This document shows, piece after piece, positions 12,501 to 22,637 of a stretch of DNA of 64,000 nt. Where the stretch lies: positions 166,501 through 230,500 of the forward strand of contig JAGTXO010000043.1 of the NCBI GenBank assembly GCA_019448385.1, read 5' to 3'. The notes below the pieces were generated by a model, which saw nothing but the letters and a program-made list of their open reading frames with translations, made no database searches and had not been told where the DNA came from. This stretch comes from Diacronema lutheri (Eukaryota; Haptophyta; Pavlovophyceae; Pavlovales; Pavlovaceae). How positions within the stretch are numbered: position 1 is the stretch's first letter; the number at the start of each line of letters is the position of its first letter. The position numbers were made by a program, and so were the translations under genes.

Positions 12501-15500
12501 GGCGCCAGCCGCCGTCAGGCAACGGCTGCCACGCGGCGTACGCCTGCGCCAGCTGCTCGGGCATGGGGCAGTAGGGCGTGCCGCTGTTCGCGCCGCGCGC
12601 CGCCGCCGTGCCGCCAAGCGGCCCCGCCTCCGACGCCCACACGCTCGGCTCGTCGAGGCACACGGGCAGGGCGAGCGACCGGCTGGGCGGCGGCATCGCG
12701 CGCGCCGGCAGCGCGCGCGCGAGCTCGGCGGCCGCGTCGGCGTCCCGCGCGCCCGCTGCCGAGCAGCGACCGGCCGGCGGCGCGGCGCAGCCGTCAGGTA
12801 CGGCGCTGCCGCCCGCGTGCGCGGCCACCCGCGAACTGGCTGCGGCGCCCGCGCGCGCGGCGCTGGCGTCAGCACGAGCGTCGCCGCGACCGTCGCGCGC
12901 GCACGCGCCGGCCGCCGTGTACGCGCGCGCCGCGCCGCGCGCGGCGAGCGCGGCGGAGTGCTCGCTCGCCGCGGCCCACGCGTCGAACGCGGCGAGGCGC
13001 CACGAGATCTCCGAAGCGACGGAGCACAGGACCGTGCGCTCGAGCTCGCGCACCCATGCCGCGGGCGGCGCGCTGCCCACGCGCACGCGCACGCCGCCGA
13101 CGGGCGTGCCGTACGCCGCGCCGACGGAGGCCGAGTCGGCCGCAGCGACGGGCGCAGCCGAGCGCGGCACATAGCGCGGCACGAGCCGTAGTGCCTCACC
13201 AGAGCCGAGCAGCACGCCCGCGAGGCGCAGCGGCGGCGCGCGCTCGCCCGGCGCGGCGGCGTGCGCGCGGCGCGCCGCCCGCGCAGCCGCGGCGGCCGTG
13301 GCGTCGGTTGGCGCGCGCTCGGGCGCGAGCAGAAGACAGAGCGGGCCGGCGACGGCCGCGCGCGCGCCGGTGCCCGCGAAGAGCGTCGTGAGCGGCTCGG
13401 CGAGCAGCGCGGAAGCGGCCGGAGCGAGCACGCACCGCTCGCGCGCCCACGCGCCCTCCTCCGCCTTCGACGCGCCCTGCGCCTCCGTCTGCCGCTCCGC
13501 GCCCTCGGCACGCGCGTGCGGCGCGCCGTCGGCGGCAGACGCGGCGGACGCGAGCTCGGCGCGCGCGCGCAACGAGAGCGGCGGCACGCGCGCCGACGTC
13601 GCCGCGGCCGCAGCGGCGAGAGCGATGCCGCAGCCGCCGCCCGCGGCGGGCGCGCGGCCCGTGCGCTCGGCCGCACGCGGCGGCGAGACCTCGGCCGCGG
13701 GCGCGGCCGCGGCTGCGACGGCACGCTCGGCACGCTGCGCGCCCGCGACAGCCAGCGGCAGCGGCGCGACGGGCGCCGGCGCGAGCATCGGCGTCGTCGC
13801 GAGGGCGCACAGCGCGAGCAGCGCGCCGTCGCCCAGCGCGTACGCGCGGCCGAGCGAGCCGCGCCAGCCGCCGCCCGCGCGCGCGCACGCGTCGCTGAAG
13901 GCGGGGTGGCGGAGGAGCGCGAGCGCGTGCGCCTGCACCGAGCCGAGCAGCGCGTCGAGCGCGTACCGCCGATCGCCGCTCCCGCCGCCGCCCGCCGCCG
14001 CGGCGCCGTCGATGGCGCCCGCCGCCGGCGGCTCGTGCGAGGTGGCGAGGCCATTGTGCGCCGGCGAGCGCGCGAGCGCGAGCGCGGCGAGCACAGCTCG
14101 CGCCTCGGCCTCGACAACACGGCAGCGGCGCCACAGCCGGCGCAGCGGCACGTGCGGCGTGCCGCCCTCGCCGCGCGCGCCGCCGCGCGCGACGGCCGCG
14201 TCGAGGCGCGCGCGCCGCTCGCCGCTGAGCGAGGCCGCTGTGATCATGAGGCCGTGGAGCCGCTCCCGCGCGGCCTGCAGCCTCGCGGCCTGGCGCAGCG
14301 CGCCCGCCGCATCGGCGGAGAGCGCCGCGAGCGTGCGCAGACGCGTGATCAGCTCGGCAGGCGAGAGCGCGCCGCCATCGTCCGCACCGGCGGACGCACC
14401 CTCGGCCGCCGAGCCGCGCTCGGCGGAGATCGCCACCTCGCACACCGCGCGCGCGCTCTCGAGCAGCGCCTCGGCCGCGGCCGTGTCGCCCACGCCGATC
14501 GTGACCGCCCACGCGCTCGATGTGCCGCCGCCGACGCCGTCGGCGCCGCCGACGCTGCCGTCCAGTCTGCCGCCCGCGCCCGCCCGCCCACCGTCGATGA
14601 GCACGAGGAGCGCCCGCCGCTCGGCGCCCGCAGCGCCGGCGGGCGCGGCGCCGACGCGCTCGAGCGCACGCGCGATGGTGGGCAGACATCGGCGCAGCGA
14701 GAAGTAGACGCTCTCGCCGCCGCCCTCTTCAGGCATCGGCGCGAAGCCGTCGAGCGCGCGCTCCGCGCCACCGGCCGCGTCGGGCGCGCGCGCGCCCGCG
14801 TGCGCGGGGATGTGCGGCGCGTGGTCAAACTCGAGGGCGACACCGCGCGCGCTCGCCGCGGCGGCGGCTGCGGAGTAGCTCAGCTCGCCGCCCTTGATCG
14901 CCGCCAGCGCCGCGCCGTCGCCCTCGCCGCGCGCGCGCGCGCGCCGCGCGCGCGCCGCGCCGGCGGCCGCGTCCGCGTCCGCGCCGGCGCCGGCGCCGAG
15001 CAGCTCGACGGCGGTCGCAAAGAGGGCGGAGCGGAGCGCGTCGGCCTCGCGCGTGTCAAGCGCGCGCGCGGCGAGCGGCTCGACGCGCGCCGCCTCGACG
15101 GCCGACGCGCACGCACGCGCCGCGCGCGCGCCGCTCGCGTCGCGCCAGGGGCCAAGCGCAGGCGCGGCGGACGCGACGACCGGAAGCGCTGCGCGCGCGG
15201 CGCGCAGCATCGCGTCGACGTGCTGGAGCGAGCGGACGAGAGCGTGCGTGCGTCTCGCCTGCGCGTGCACCGCCGCAATCTCCGCCGTGAAGTGGCCAAT
15301 GCCGTGCCGCAGCAGCTCGCTCAGCCTCATGCCGTCGTCAAACGCGTCGGCGCCAGCCGCACCCCCCCGCGCGCGCTCGCGCGCGCCGTCGATCGCACCG
15401 CCGGTACGGCGCGCGACGGCGGCGAGCAACGCCTTCCAGTGCAGCGGGCCCATGCACTCCGCCGTGAGCAGCGAGATGGGCACCATCGGCCCGCGTCGGA

Positions 15501-18500
15501 AGCGCTGGACATTTCCGATCGTGTCCGACAGCACCGAGCGCAGCAGGCCGCGCCGCTCGCGCCGGCGCGACACGGCGGCGCCAGCGGCGCGCGCGGACAG
15601 CGGTGCAAGGACAGGTGGCGGGCCGTCGCGCGTGCCGTCCGCCTCGCCGCCCGCCGTGCCCGCCAGCGCGCGCGCGCCGCCGCCGTCCGCGCGAGAGGCG
15701 GTGCCGAGCAGGTCGTCACCATCGTCGCTACAGCCGCTGCCATCGTCGTCGTCTTCGCCACTGCCCTCGCCGCTTCCGACGCCATGCTCGCTCGACGCGC
15801 CGTCCGCGCGCGTGCCGCCATCGCCGCTGCTTGCATCGCCATCGCCGCCCGCGCTCTTGTCGTCGTCGTCCTCGTCCGCGTCCGCGTCCGTGCCGCCGAG
15901 ATCGTCGTCGTCCAGGTCGGCGCCGGCGGCGCCAGCGTGGGGCGCGGCGGGCTGCGCCACCCACTCGCCTCCCGGCGCGAGCTCCGCCTCGATGTCCGCC
16001 TCCACCGCCGCGTCCGCGGCCGCGTCGTCCGCGCGGACGGCGCGCAGCACGGCCTCGACGTCCGCCGCCGCCTCGTCCGCCTCCCACGCGCCGCCGCGCA
16101 GCCGCTCGGCAAGGCTCGGGCGCGCGCTGCCGAGCCAAAGCAGCACGCTCGACCCAACGCCGTCGCCGCCGCCGACCGCGCGCGCGCCGTCGCCGCCGCC
16201 GCCGCCGCCGCCGGCGGCTGCCGCGTCGGCCAGGCGCGCGGCGAGCGCAGCCTCGGCCGCCTCGGCGCTGGCGCACGCGCGCTGCAGCGCGCGCAGACGC
16301 GCGCCGAAGCGCGCGGCGAGGTCGACGACGGGCAGTTGGCGCTGGATCGCGCCGAGCGACTCTGCCCACAGCAGCGACTGCAGCGCGCGCCACTCGCGCA
16401 CGACCTGCCACGCGTGCACGGCGAGCGACGCAAGGCGCGCGGCGAGGGCGAGCGGCACGTGCGCGTCCGCGCGCACGCCGAGCGTCGCCTGGTAGCGGCA
16501 GAGGCGCGGCGCGCGCACGCGCAGCAGGCCAAGCGCCGCGTCGCGCACCGCCTCCGCCTCGGCGAGGGCCGCGTCCGCGTCAGCGTCCGCTCGCGCGAGC
16601 GTCGGCGCGCGCAGCCGGCGGGTGAGCGCGCGCGCCTCGGCGGCCACGGCCGCGGTCGCGGTCGCGAGCGCGCGCGCGTACTCGGGGTGCAGCGCGCGCG
16701 TCTCGGCCGCCGCCGCCGCCTGCAGCGCGGCGAGCTGCGCGAGGAGCGACGCGAGGAGCCCGCGTGGCGGCGAGGGCGCGCCGCCGTCGACCGGCGCGTC
16801 CGACCGCTCGATGGGGCGCGGCAGGAGCGGTTGGCCTCCAAACTCGAGGATGAGGCCTTCGGCACCGTCCATGTCAAGCCACGCGCGCCGCGCCGCCGCC
16901 ACCTCGCCGTCGACGCGCGCGAGCCGCTGCAGCCACGCGACGTACGAGGCGAGGTCGTGCGCGCTCGCACCCATGTGCCGCAGCGTCGCGTGCACGGCCT
17001 CGAGCAGCGATTGAGCGACAGGCGCGAGCGCCGCGCCGAGCTGGCCAATGCGCGCCGCGCACGCGGGCGGGAAGCGCGGCGCGTCGAACGCGCGTGCGCC
17101 CGGCGCGCCGAGCGCGCCGAGCGCAACGCCGCCGCCGCTCGCCGCCGCCGCCGCGTGCTCGGCGGTAAACGCGGCCACGTCGGCGCGCGAGAGGCGCGAG
17201 GCCGGCGCAAGGCTGAGCTGCACCAGACCCACGCGCGCGTGCGGCGGAAGCGCGGACGGCGCGAGGTGCGCCTCCCACAGCGCAAGCGCCTCGAGCTCCG
17301 AGCGCATCTCGCGAAGCAGCCGCGCCCAGCGCGGGTCGCCAAAGGGCGGCAGCCGGCCGTACCGGCCGGCAACGCGCGCGCGCGGCGCGAGCACGGGCGC
17401 GGGCGCGCACGCGGCGCCCGCGCTGGCGCCCAAGGCGTCAGTACCGGTGGCGCTGCCGCCGCCGCGCTCGGCGCGCCCGTCCGGCGGCGCGGCGGGCGCG
17501 TCGACACTCGTGCCGCCCAGCCGCGGCCGAGGCACGATGGCCGCGACGACCGCCGCGCGCTGCGCGAGCAGCGGGCCGACGACCGCATCGGCCGCGGCGC
17601 GCGAGCGCTCGGCCGTGTCGGCGAGCGCGGCGCAAAAGTCGGACCACGGGAAGAGGTCCGTGCCCAGCGTCGCCTCGAGCACCTCCGCCGAGCGCCGCGC
17701 GCGTAGCCGGCCGCCGCCCGACCCCCAGCCGTCCGACGAGACGGCATCGAGGCGAAGCGCGCGCGCGTCGGTGCCGCTCGGCGCGGCGCGCGCGCCGGGC
17801 GGCGCGCGCGCGCCGCCGGCGCCAGCGCCAGCGGAGCCGGACTTCCGCCGCGGCTTGGGCGCGCTGCGCGCGCGGTGGGCCGAGCGCACAACGCGCGCGC
17901 GCGTCGCGCCGGCGCCTGCGCTGCCCGCGCGCTCGGCGGCGGCGGTCGCCGGCGCTGCACGCGCGCCCGCGCGCGACGCCGAGCGCGCGCGCGCGCCGCT
18001 CGGGCCCAGCGCGTCGGCGACGAACACGCCGGCGCGCGCGAGCGCCGGGAGGGTGCGCAGCGTCGCCTGCGCGACGGCGACCGCGTCGGCGTGCGCGGCC
18101 GCGCTAGGGGCGAGCGCTTTGCGCAGCTCGCGCGCCGCGGCGCTGGGCAGAGGAAGCGCGGACGGCGCGGCCGCCGAGATGCCCGTCACGTTCACCGGTG
18201 CCGCGCCCGCGAGCTCGGCCGCCGCGCTCGCGAGCGCCGCCGCCGCCGCCGCGGCGAGGGGCCCGCTGCCGAGCGCGGGCGGCGCGGCCGCACGCGCGCT
18301 CGCCTCGCCGGTCAGCTGCGCGGCGACGAGCCCGGCCGCGCTCGCCGCCGCGCGCACGCCATCCGCGCCGCCGGCGCTGCCAAGCGCGTTGCCCGCATTG
18401 CCACCGTCCGCGCCGCCGCCGCGCTTCATGCGCGCGGGTGGGTCGCGCGCGAGAAGGCGCGCGACGGGCGTGAAGTGCGCGAAGGCGCAGGGCGGTTGCA

Positions 18501-20595
18501 GGGCGACGACCGCCGCGCGCGCGCACGCCGTGTGCATCGCCGCGAGCGTGCTCGCGGACGGGACGAGCTGCAGCTCGGCGTCGTGCTCGGCGTCGTGCTC
18601 GGCGTCGTTCGCGCCGCCAAAGCGCGCGCGCGCCGCCTCCGCCGCGGCGGCGGACGCCGCGGCGCCGGCACCGCTCGCGTCGCCATCGCCCCGTCCTCTT
18701 CCTTGGCCACCGTCGTCTGCGCCGACGGGGTCGTCGTCGCTCGGCAGGAGGCGGTGGCGGAGGGTGACGAGAACGGGCATAAGCGGCGGCGCGGGCCAGC
18801 GCTCGTGCAGCGCGCTCAGCGCGCCGCCCACCGCGCTGAGCGCGTCCTGCCGGCCCGCCGCGCTGTGCGCGCCGCCGCCGAGCGCGCCCGCCGCGCCGCG
18901 CGACGACGCCGCACCGGGCGCGGCGGTCGCGTCGGCGCGGCAGCCCTCCGGCGTGGCGGTGTCCGGGCCGCCCGCCTTGCTCTCCGCCGCCGCCGCGGCC
19001 ATTGTGGGCGCGGGCCGCGTGAGGAGCAGCGCGCGCGCGGCCGCCGGCTCGGGTACCGCCGCGCGCACAGCGGCGGCCGCCGTGCGCAGCAGCGCGGCGG
19101 ACGCGTCGACGGCGGCCTCAACAAAGAAGAGATGGATGAGGCGCGCGGCGCGCGTGAGCAGCGCGCGCCGCCACTCGTGCACGTGCTCGAGCGAGCCCGC
19201 CTCGCCCGGCGAGACGGTCAGACCGTCACCATCGACGCGCGGCGCAGCGGCGTCGAGGTGCGCGACGAGGAAAGTCGCCTCGAAAGCGCGCGCGGCGCCG
19301 TCGGTGCGCCTGCGCACACGATCCATGAGCATGCGCGTGTGCGCGCGCGTTGCGAGCTCGAGCGCCGGCAGCTCGCAGAAGCTGCCGCCGCCGCCGCCCG
19401 AGTCGTGCAGCGCGCGCAGCGCGAGCGCTGCCGCGTCCGCCATGGGCGACGTCGCGTCGTCGGCGGCGCGCGCGAGCGAAGCGTGCGTGGGCAGGAGCGC
19501 GAGCTCGCCGCGCGCCGCATCGTCGTGCAGCGCGTGCGCCGCCTCGCGGCTCGCGCAGACGAGCGCGCGCACGCAGCCGACGGTGAGGAGCAACGCGTTG
19601 GCGCCCAGCCACGCGCGCGCGCGCTCGAAGCGCGCGGAGCGCACGAGGGCGCGCCACGCGCTCAGCCGCGCGCGCAGCGAGTGGAGGCGAGGGTTGGCGA
19701 TGCGCGAGACCACGTTGGCCGAGTCGATCAGCTCCACCCACTCCGCCAGCGAGTAGACGCTGCCCGTGTGCGATGCGCCGTGAGGCGCGCGGCGGCCGCC
19801 GCCGATGCCGCCGCCGTCGCCGTCGCCGCCGCCGCCGCTGCGTCCGTGCCCGTGCCCGCGCCCCGCGCCGCCAGGACCAGCCGAGCTGCCGTGGCGCGCG
19901 CCGTCACCGCCGCCGCCATCGCCGTCGCCGTCGCCATCGCCACAGCCACCGGTGCCGCCGCGCGACTGGCGGGCACTGCCGGTCGCGCGCAGCCGCTCGC
20001 CGAGCACGACTCCGCGCGCGCCGACGACGGCAAACTCGTCGCCCCACACGATGGCGCCGCTCGCCGCCGCGACCGCCGCGCGCGCGCAGGCGCAGCCGCC
20101 CGGCGCCACGCCACCCGCGAGCGCCGCGCCACCCGTGCCGAGCGCGGCGGCGCACGGCGCAAGATAGCCGCCGCCAACGTGCATGCACGACGCGAACGCC
20201 GCATCCGACAGCCCGCCACGCGCGCCGCCGCCACCGCCACCACCGCCGCCGTGCGCGCCGCAGTTGGTCGGCACGGCCCTGCTGCCGCTCGCCGCGTGTG
20301 CGCCGCCTCCAACCTCGGGAAAGACGCACACGCGCTCGGGGAACGGGGCGAAGAGCGCGCACGCGGGCACGGTGCGCTTCGCGGCGATGAAACCAAGCGA
20401 CGCGCTGCTCAGCGCCTCCGCGCGCTGATGCGAGCTGGCCGGTGCGCCGTGCTGTGGCGAGATGGCGCCCCCGCCTCCGCACCCGGTGGCGCCGCCGTCC
20501 CTCGCGCGAGGCGCGCGCCGGCCCGCGCTCGGCGGTGGTGCACCAGGCGCGAGCGCGTCGGCCGCGTGCGCGTCACTGCCGCCGCCGCCGTCCGG

Positions 20596-20626
<31 letters not shown>

Positions 20627-21495
20627 GCACGCGCGTACAGCGTCGCGCTCGGCGCGCGCATGCCGTGCGTTGTAAGGGACGGCGGCGCGAGGGGCGGCGG
20701 CACGAGCGTGCCGGATGTCGGCCGGCGCTGGCGGGCAACCATCTCGGAGAACCACGGCGACGAGTCGCTGGCGCGGCGCCCAGGCGCGCATGCAACGGCG
20801 CTCATCTCGCCACCCTCGCACGCGCCGGCGCCGCCACCCACGCCCGCGCCTCCCACGGCCGCCGCGCCGCTCTCGGCGGCGCCGGCGGCGCGCTCATCGC
20901 CCGCGCCGCTGTCGGCGCCGTCGGTGGCGCGCGCTGCGGCGCTGCCGGCCGCCGTGCCGTGGCTGATGGCGTGCGCGGGCGCGCGCGCCGGCGTGGCGCA
21001 GCTGCTCGTCGGCGCGGAGCACGCGGCGTCCTGCGCGGTGAGGAGCATGTCGTCCGTGCTAGCGACGGGCACAAAGTCGGAGCGGCGCGGGCGGCGCGGC
21101 GGCAGCTGGAGCATCTTGGCCAGCGCGTCGGCTGACGCGTCACGCCCCGGCTCGTACGTCGGTACGCCCGGCGCCGCGCGGCCCACCGACCGCGCGCGCG
21201 CGAGGTCGGGACCAATGCTCGCGCCGCGCGCCTCGCGCGCGCGAGAGACTGGACGCGCACCACGCACAGCCGCGCCAGCGCCGTCGGCTGGCGCCGCGGC
21301 GTCGCCGCCGGCGCCGCCGGGCGCGCCGGGCACGGCCGACGCGGCGGACGAATGCGCGCGCGCGCCACGCAGAGGCGGCCCCCCGATGCCGGCGGCGATC
21401 GGCGCAGGCAGCGTGAAGAGACCATCCGTCGGCTCGGCGAGCGACAGGGTGCGCTCGACGCGCTTCAAGTGCACGCCAGCGCTCGGTTCTGTCAT
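1..21495 (-). CDS. Giant divergent dynein heavy chain, N-terminal 7,165 codons (3' end off window)
   Basis: Starts at ATG 21495 (MTEPSAGVHLKRVER). The frame stays open without a stop to base 1, so it is intronless here and continues off the left edge. The N-terminus is Ala/Gly-rich and low complexity. A linker-like (DHC_N2) stretch lies at 2017-2080 (MGPLHWKALLA, then LSELLRHGIGHFTAEIA). AAA1: P-loop GPSGAGKAE (3424-3432) and a dynein-type LFRPVAM/PDY segment read as RPVALAAPD (3727-3735). AAA2: P-loop GPSGAGKS (4808-4815) and IIETVTLAHASPALL from 5014, matching the family ASPATVSRCGM region. AAA3: GQGACGKSE (5401-5409), Walker B VMIDDV (DD 5515-5516) and DCRFARRL near 5610. AAA4: degenerate SRAGAGRRSL near 6098-6107, against the usual GVGGSGKQSL. 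Typical dynein heavy chains are about 4,000-4,600 residues with AAA1 near 1,850, so this one is greatly expanded. It would act as a microtubule minus-end motor, probably axonemal. The dynein assignment is firm; the subtype is unknown. Confidence 0.8.
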
Positions 21496-21766
21496 CGCTC
21501 AAACGCTCCTTGAGCACACTCCCGCCATCGTTTGGCCGTTTCTCATCGCACTGACTGGCTTTGGCTCATTGGCTGGCGCCCAACAGCGTGGCCGACTGGC
21601 CGCGCCGATCTTGAGGCGACGGTCGCAGGCCGCCTTGAACCCAAAGCCACCTCGTGCGTGTGTCAGTGTCGCGCGCCGACTTCGAGGCTCATCACCGGCG
21701 ACGAGGCGAGCCGTGTCCGTGTCAGCTCTCCAGGACAGCCGATGCCGTGCAGTTGACCGGCTCGCC
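21496..21766. promoter_or_regulatory. Spacer upstream of the giant dynein gene
   Basis: These 271 bases separate the dynein ATG from the 3' end of the next minus-strand gene. They are visibly less GC-biased than either coding flank and hold no supportable gene. They should contain the dynein 5' UTR and promoter and the upstream gene's 3' UTR. No specific motif was recognised. Confidence 0.4.
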
Positions 21767-22607
21767 TCAGCTGCTCGCCTTGGCCGATGCGATCGCCTGC
21801 TCGAGCGTTTGCCGCTTGAGCGCCTCAAGCTCGTTCTCCGAGCGCAGCCGCGCGATCCGCTCCTTCTGCAGCCGCCATTGCAGCTCCTCGATCTTGCCCT
21901 CAGCGACGGAAACGCGGTCGCTCGATCGGATTGAGACGGACGGTGCGGCGGTGCGACCCGTGCGCGCTGCGCAGGGTGGACGCGCGCCGTTGGAAGCCGT
22001 CGCCGGGGCGCGGTCGAACGCGGTCAGAGCCGCGGCGCGCGCGCTCACGCGTCACGCGCTCGGCGCGCGTGTGGCTGTGCGAGGGCCCGCGCGCGCACTT
22101 GACCGGCCATCGTCGCCGCCGCCGCCGTATCTGCTCGAACGGTATTGCGTACTCTCGCGCTCCGAGGCCGCACGCGAGCTGCGCCCGTCCGAGCGCGCCG
22201 CCGATCGCGCGTCGGAGCCCGCGCTCGAGCGCGCGTCGTCGTTGCGCGCATAGCCGCCGCGCGTCTCCGCGTCGCGCAGGATGGGGCCGCCGGGCTCCGA
22301 GTAGCCGTGCGCGCCGAGGCTGCGTTGTGAGCGCGCCTCGTCGATCGCGTCGAGCCGGAAGTTCTCCTTGGCGATCCGCTCCTTCCAGAAGGCCGCGCCC
22401 TGCGCACGCGGCAGCGCGACACGGCAGGCGGCGGCGCGGCGCGCGTCATCTCGGCATGCCACGGTGTGCGTGCGCCGCGGCGCGGACGCGCGGGGCGAAC
22501 GGATGCGCAGGTTTGAAGCGCACGTGCCGCTCTTGTTGCCGGCAAGGCCGGGCGCGCGCGGCTCGTGCGGTGCGGCGCCTCACGTTCACCGTGTGCAGGC
22601 GCGACAT
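21767..22607 (-). CDS. Small coiled-coil protein, three exons, function unknown
   Basis: Read backwards: exon 1 from ATG 22607 (MSRLHTVN...), exon 2 22399-22099 and exon 3 21966-21767 (TGA). The second intron (22098-21967) is well supported: donor A|GTGCGC in phase 1 and acceptor CTGCGCAG restore one frame. The exon 1 end is ambiguous; donors after MSRLHTVN or after RQQERH both give phase 0. Exon 2 encodes AAFWKERIAKENFRLDAID, then a Ser/Arg/Asp-rich stretch. Exon 3 ends in a predicted coiled coil (KIEELQWRLQKERIARLR, then ENELEALKRQTLEQAI). No family was recognised. It starts 30 bp from COG7 on the other strand, so the two probably share a promoter. Confidence 0.6.
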
Positions 22608-22637
22608 TGAAACGGCCAACCTGCTCCCCCGTCTCTC
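22608..22637. promoter_or_regulatory. 30-bp divergent start-codon spacer (coiled-coil gene / COG7)
   Basis: The two opposing ATGs (22607 on minus, 22638 on plus) are only 30 bp apart. Promoter elements must therefore be extremely compact, overlap the opposite gene, or lie inside its first exon or intron. The spacer is moderately pyrimidine-rich on the plus strand. Confidence 0.45.

Noticed and set aside
29-17706. Very long plus-strand open frames opposite the dynein gene (up to about 1,480 codons)
   Set aside because: They are Arg/Ala/Ser-rich antisense shadows created by extreme GC content. None shows a domain, while the opposite strand carries ordered dynein motifs.
13500-21495. Midasin (MDN1) as identity of the giant frame
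   Set aside because: Midasin has six tandem AAA repeats soon after the N-terminus and an acidic D/E tail. Here motifs fit dynein: HWKxL linker, RPVAL..PD, HASPA and the AAA4 SRAGAGRRSL loop.
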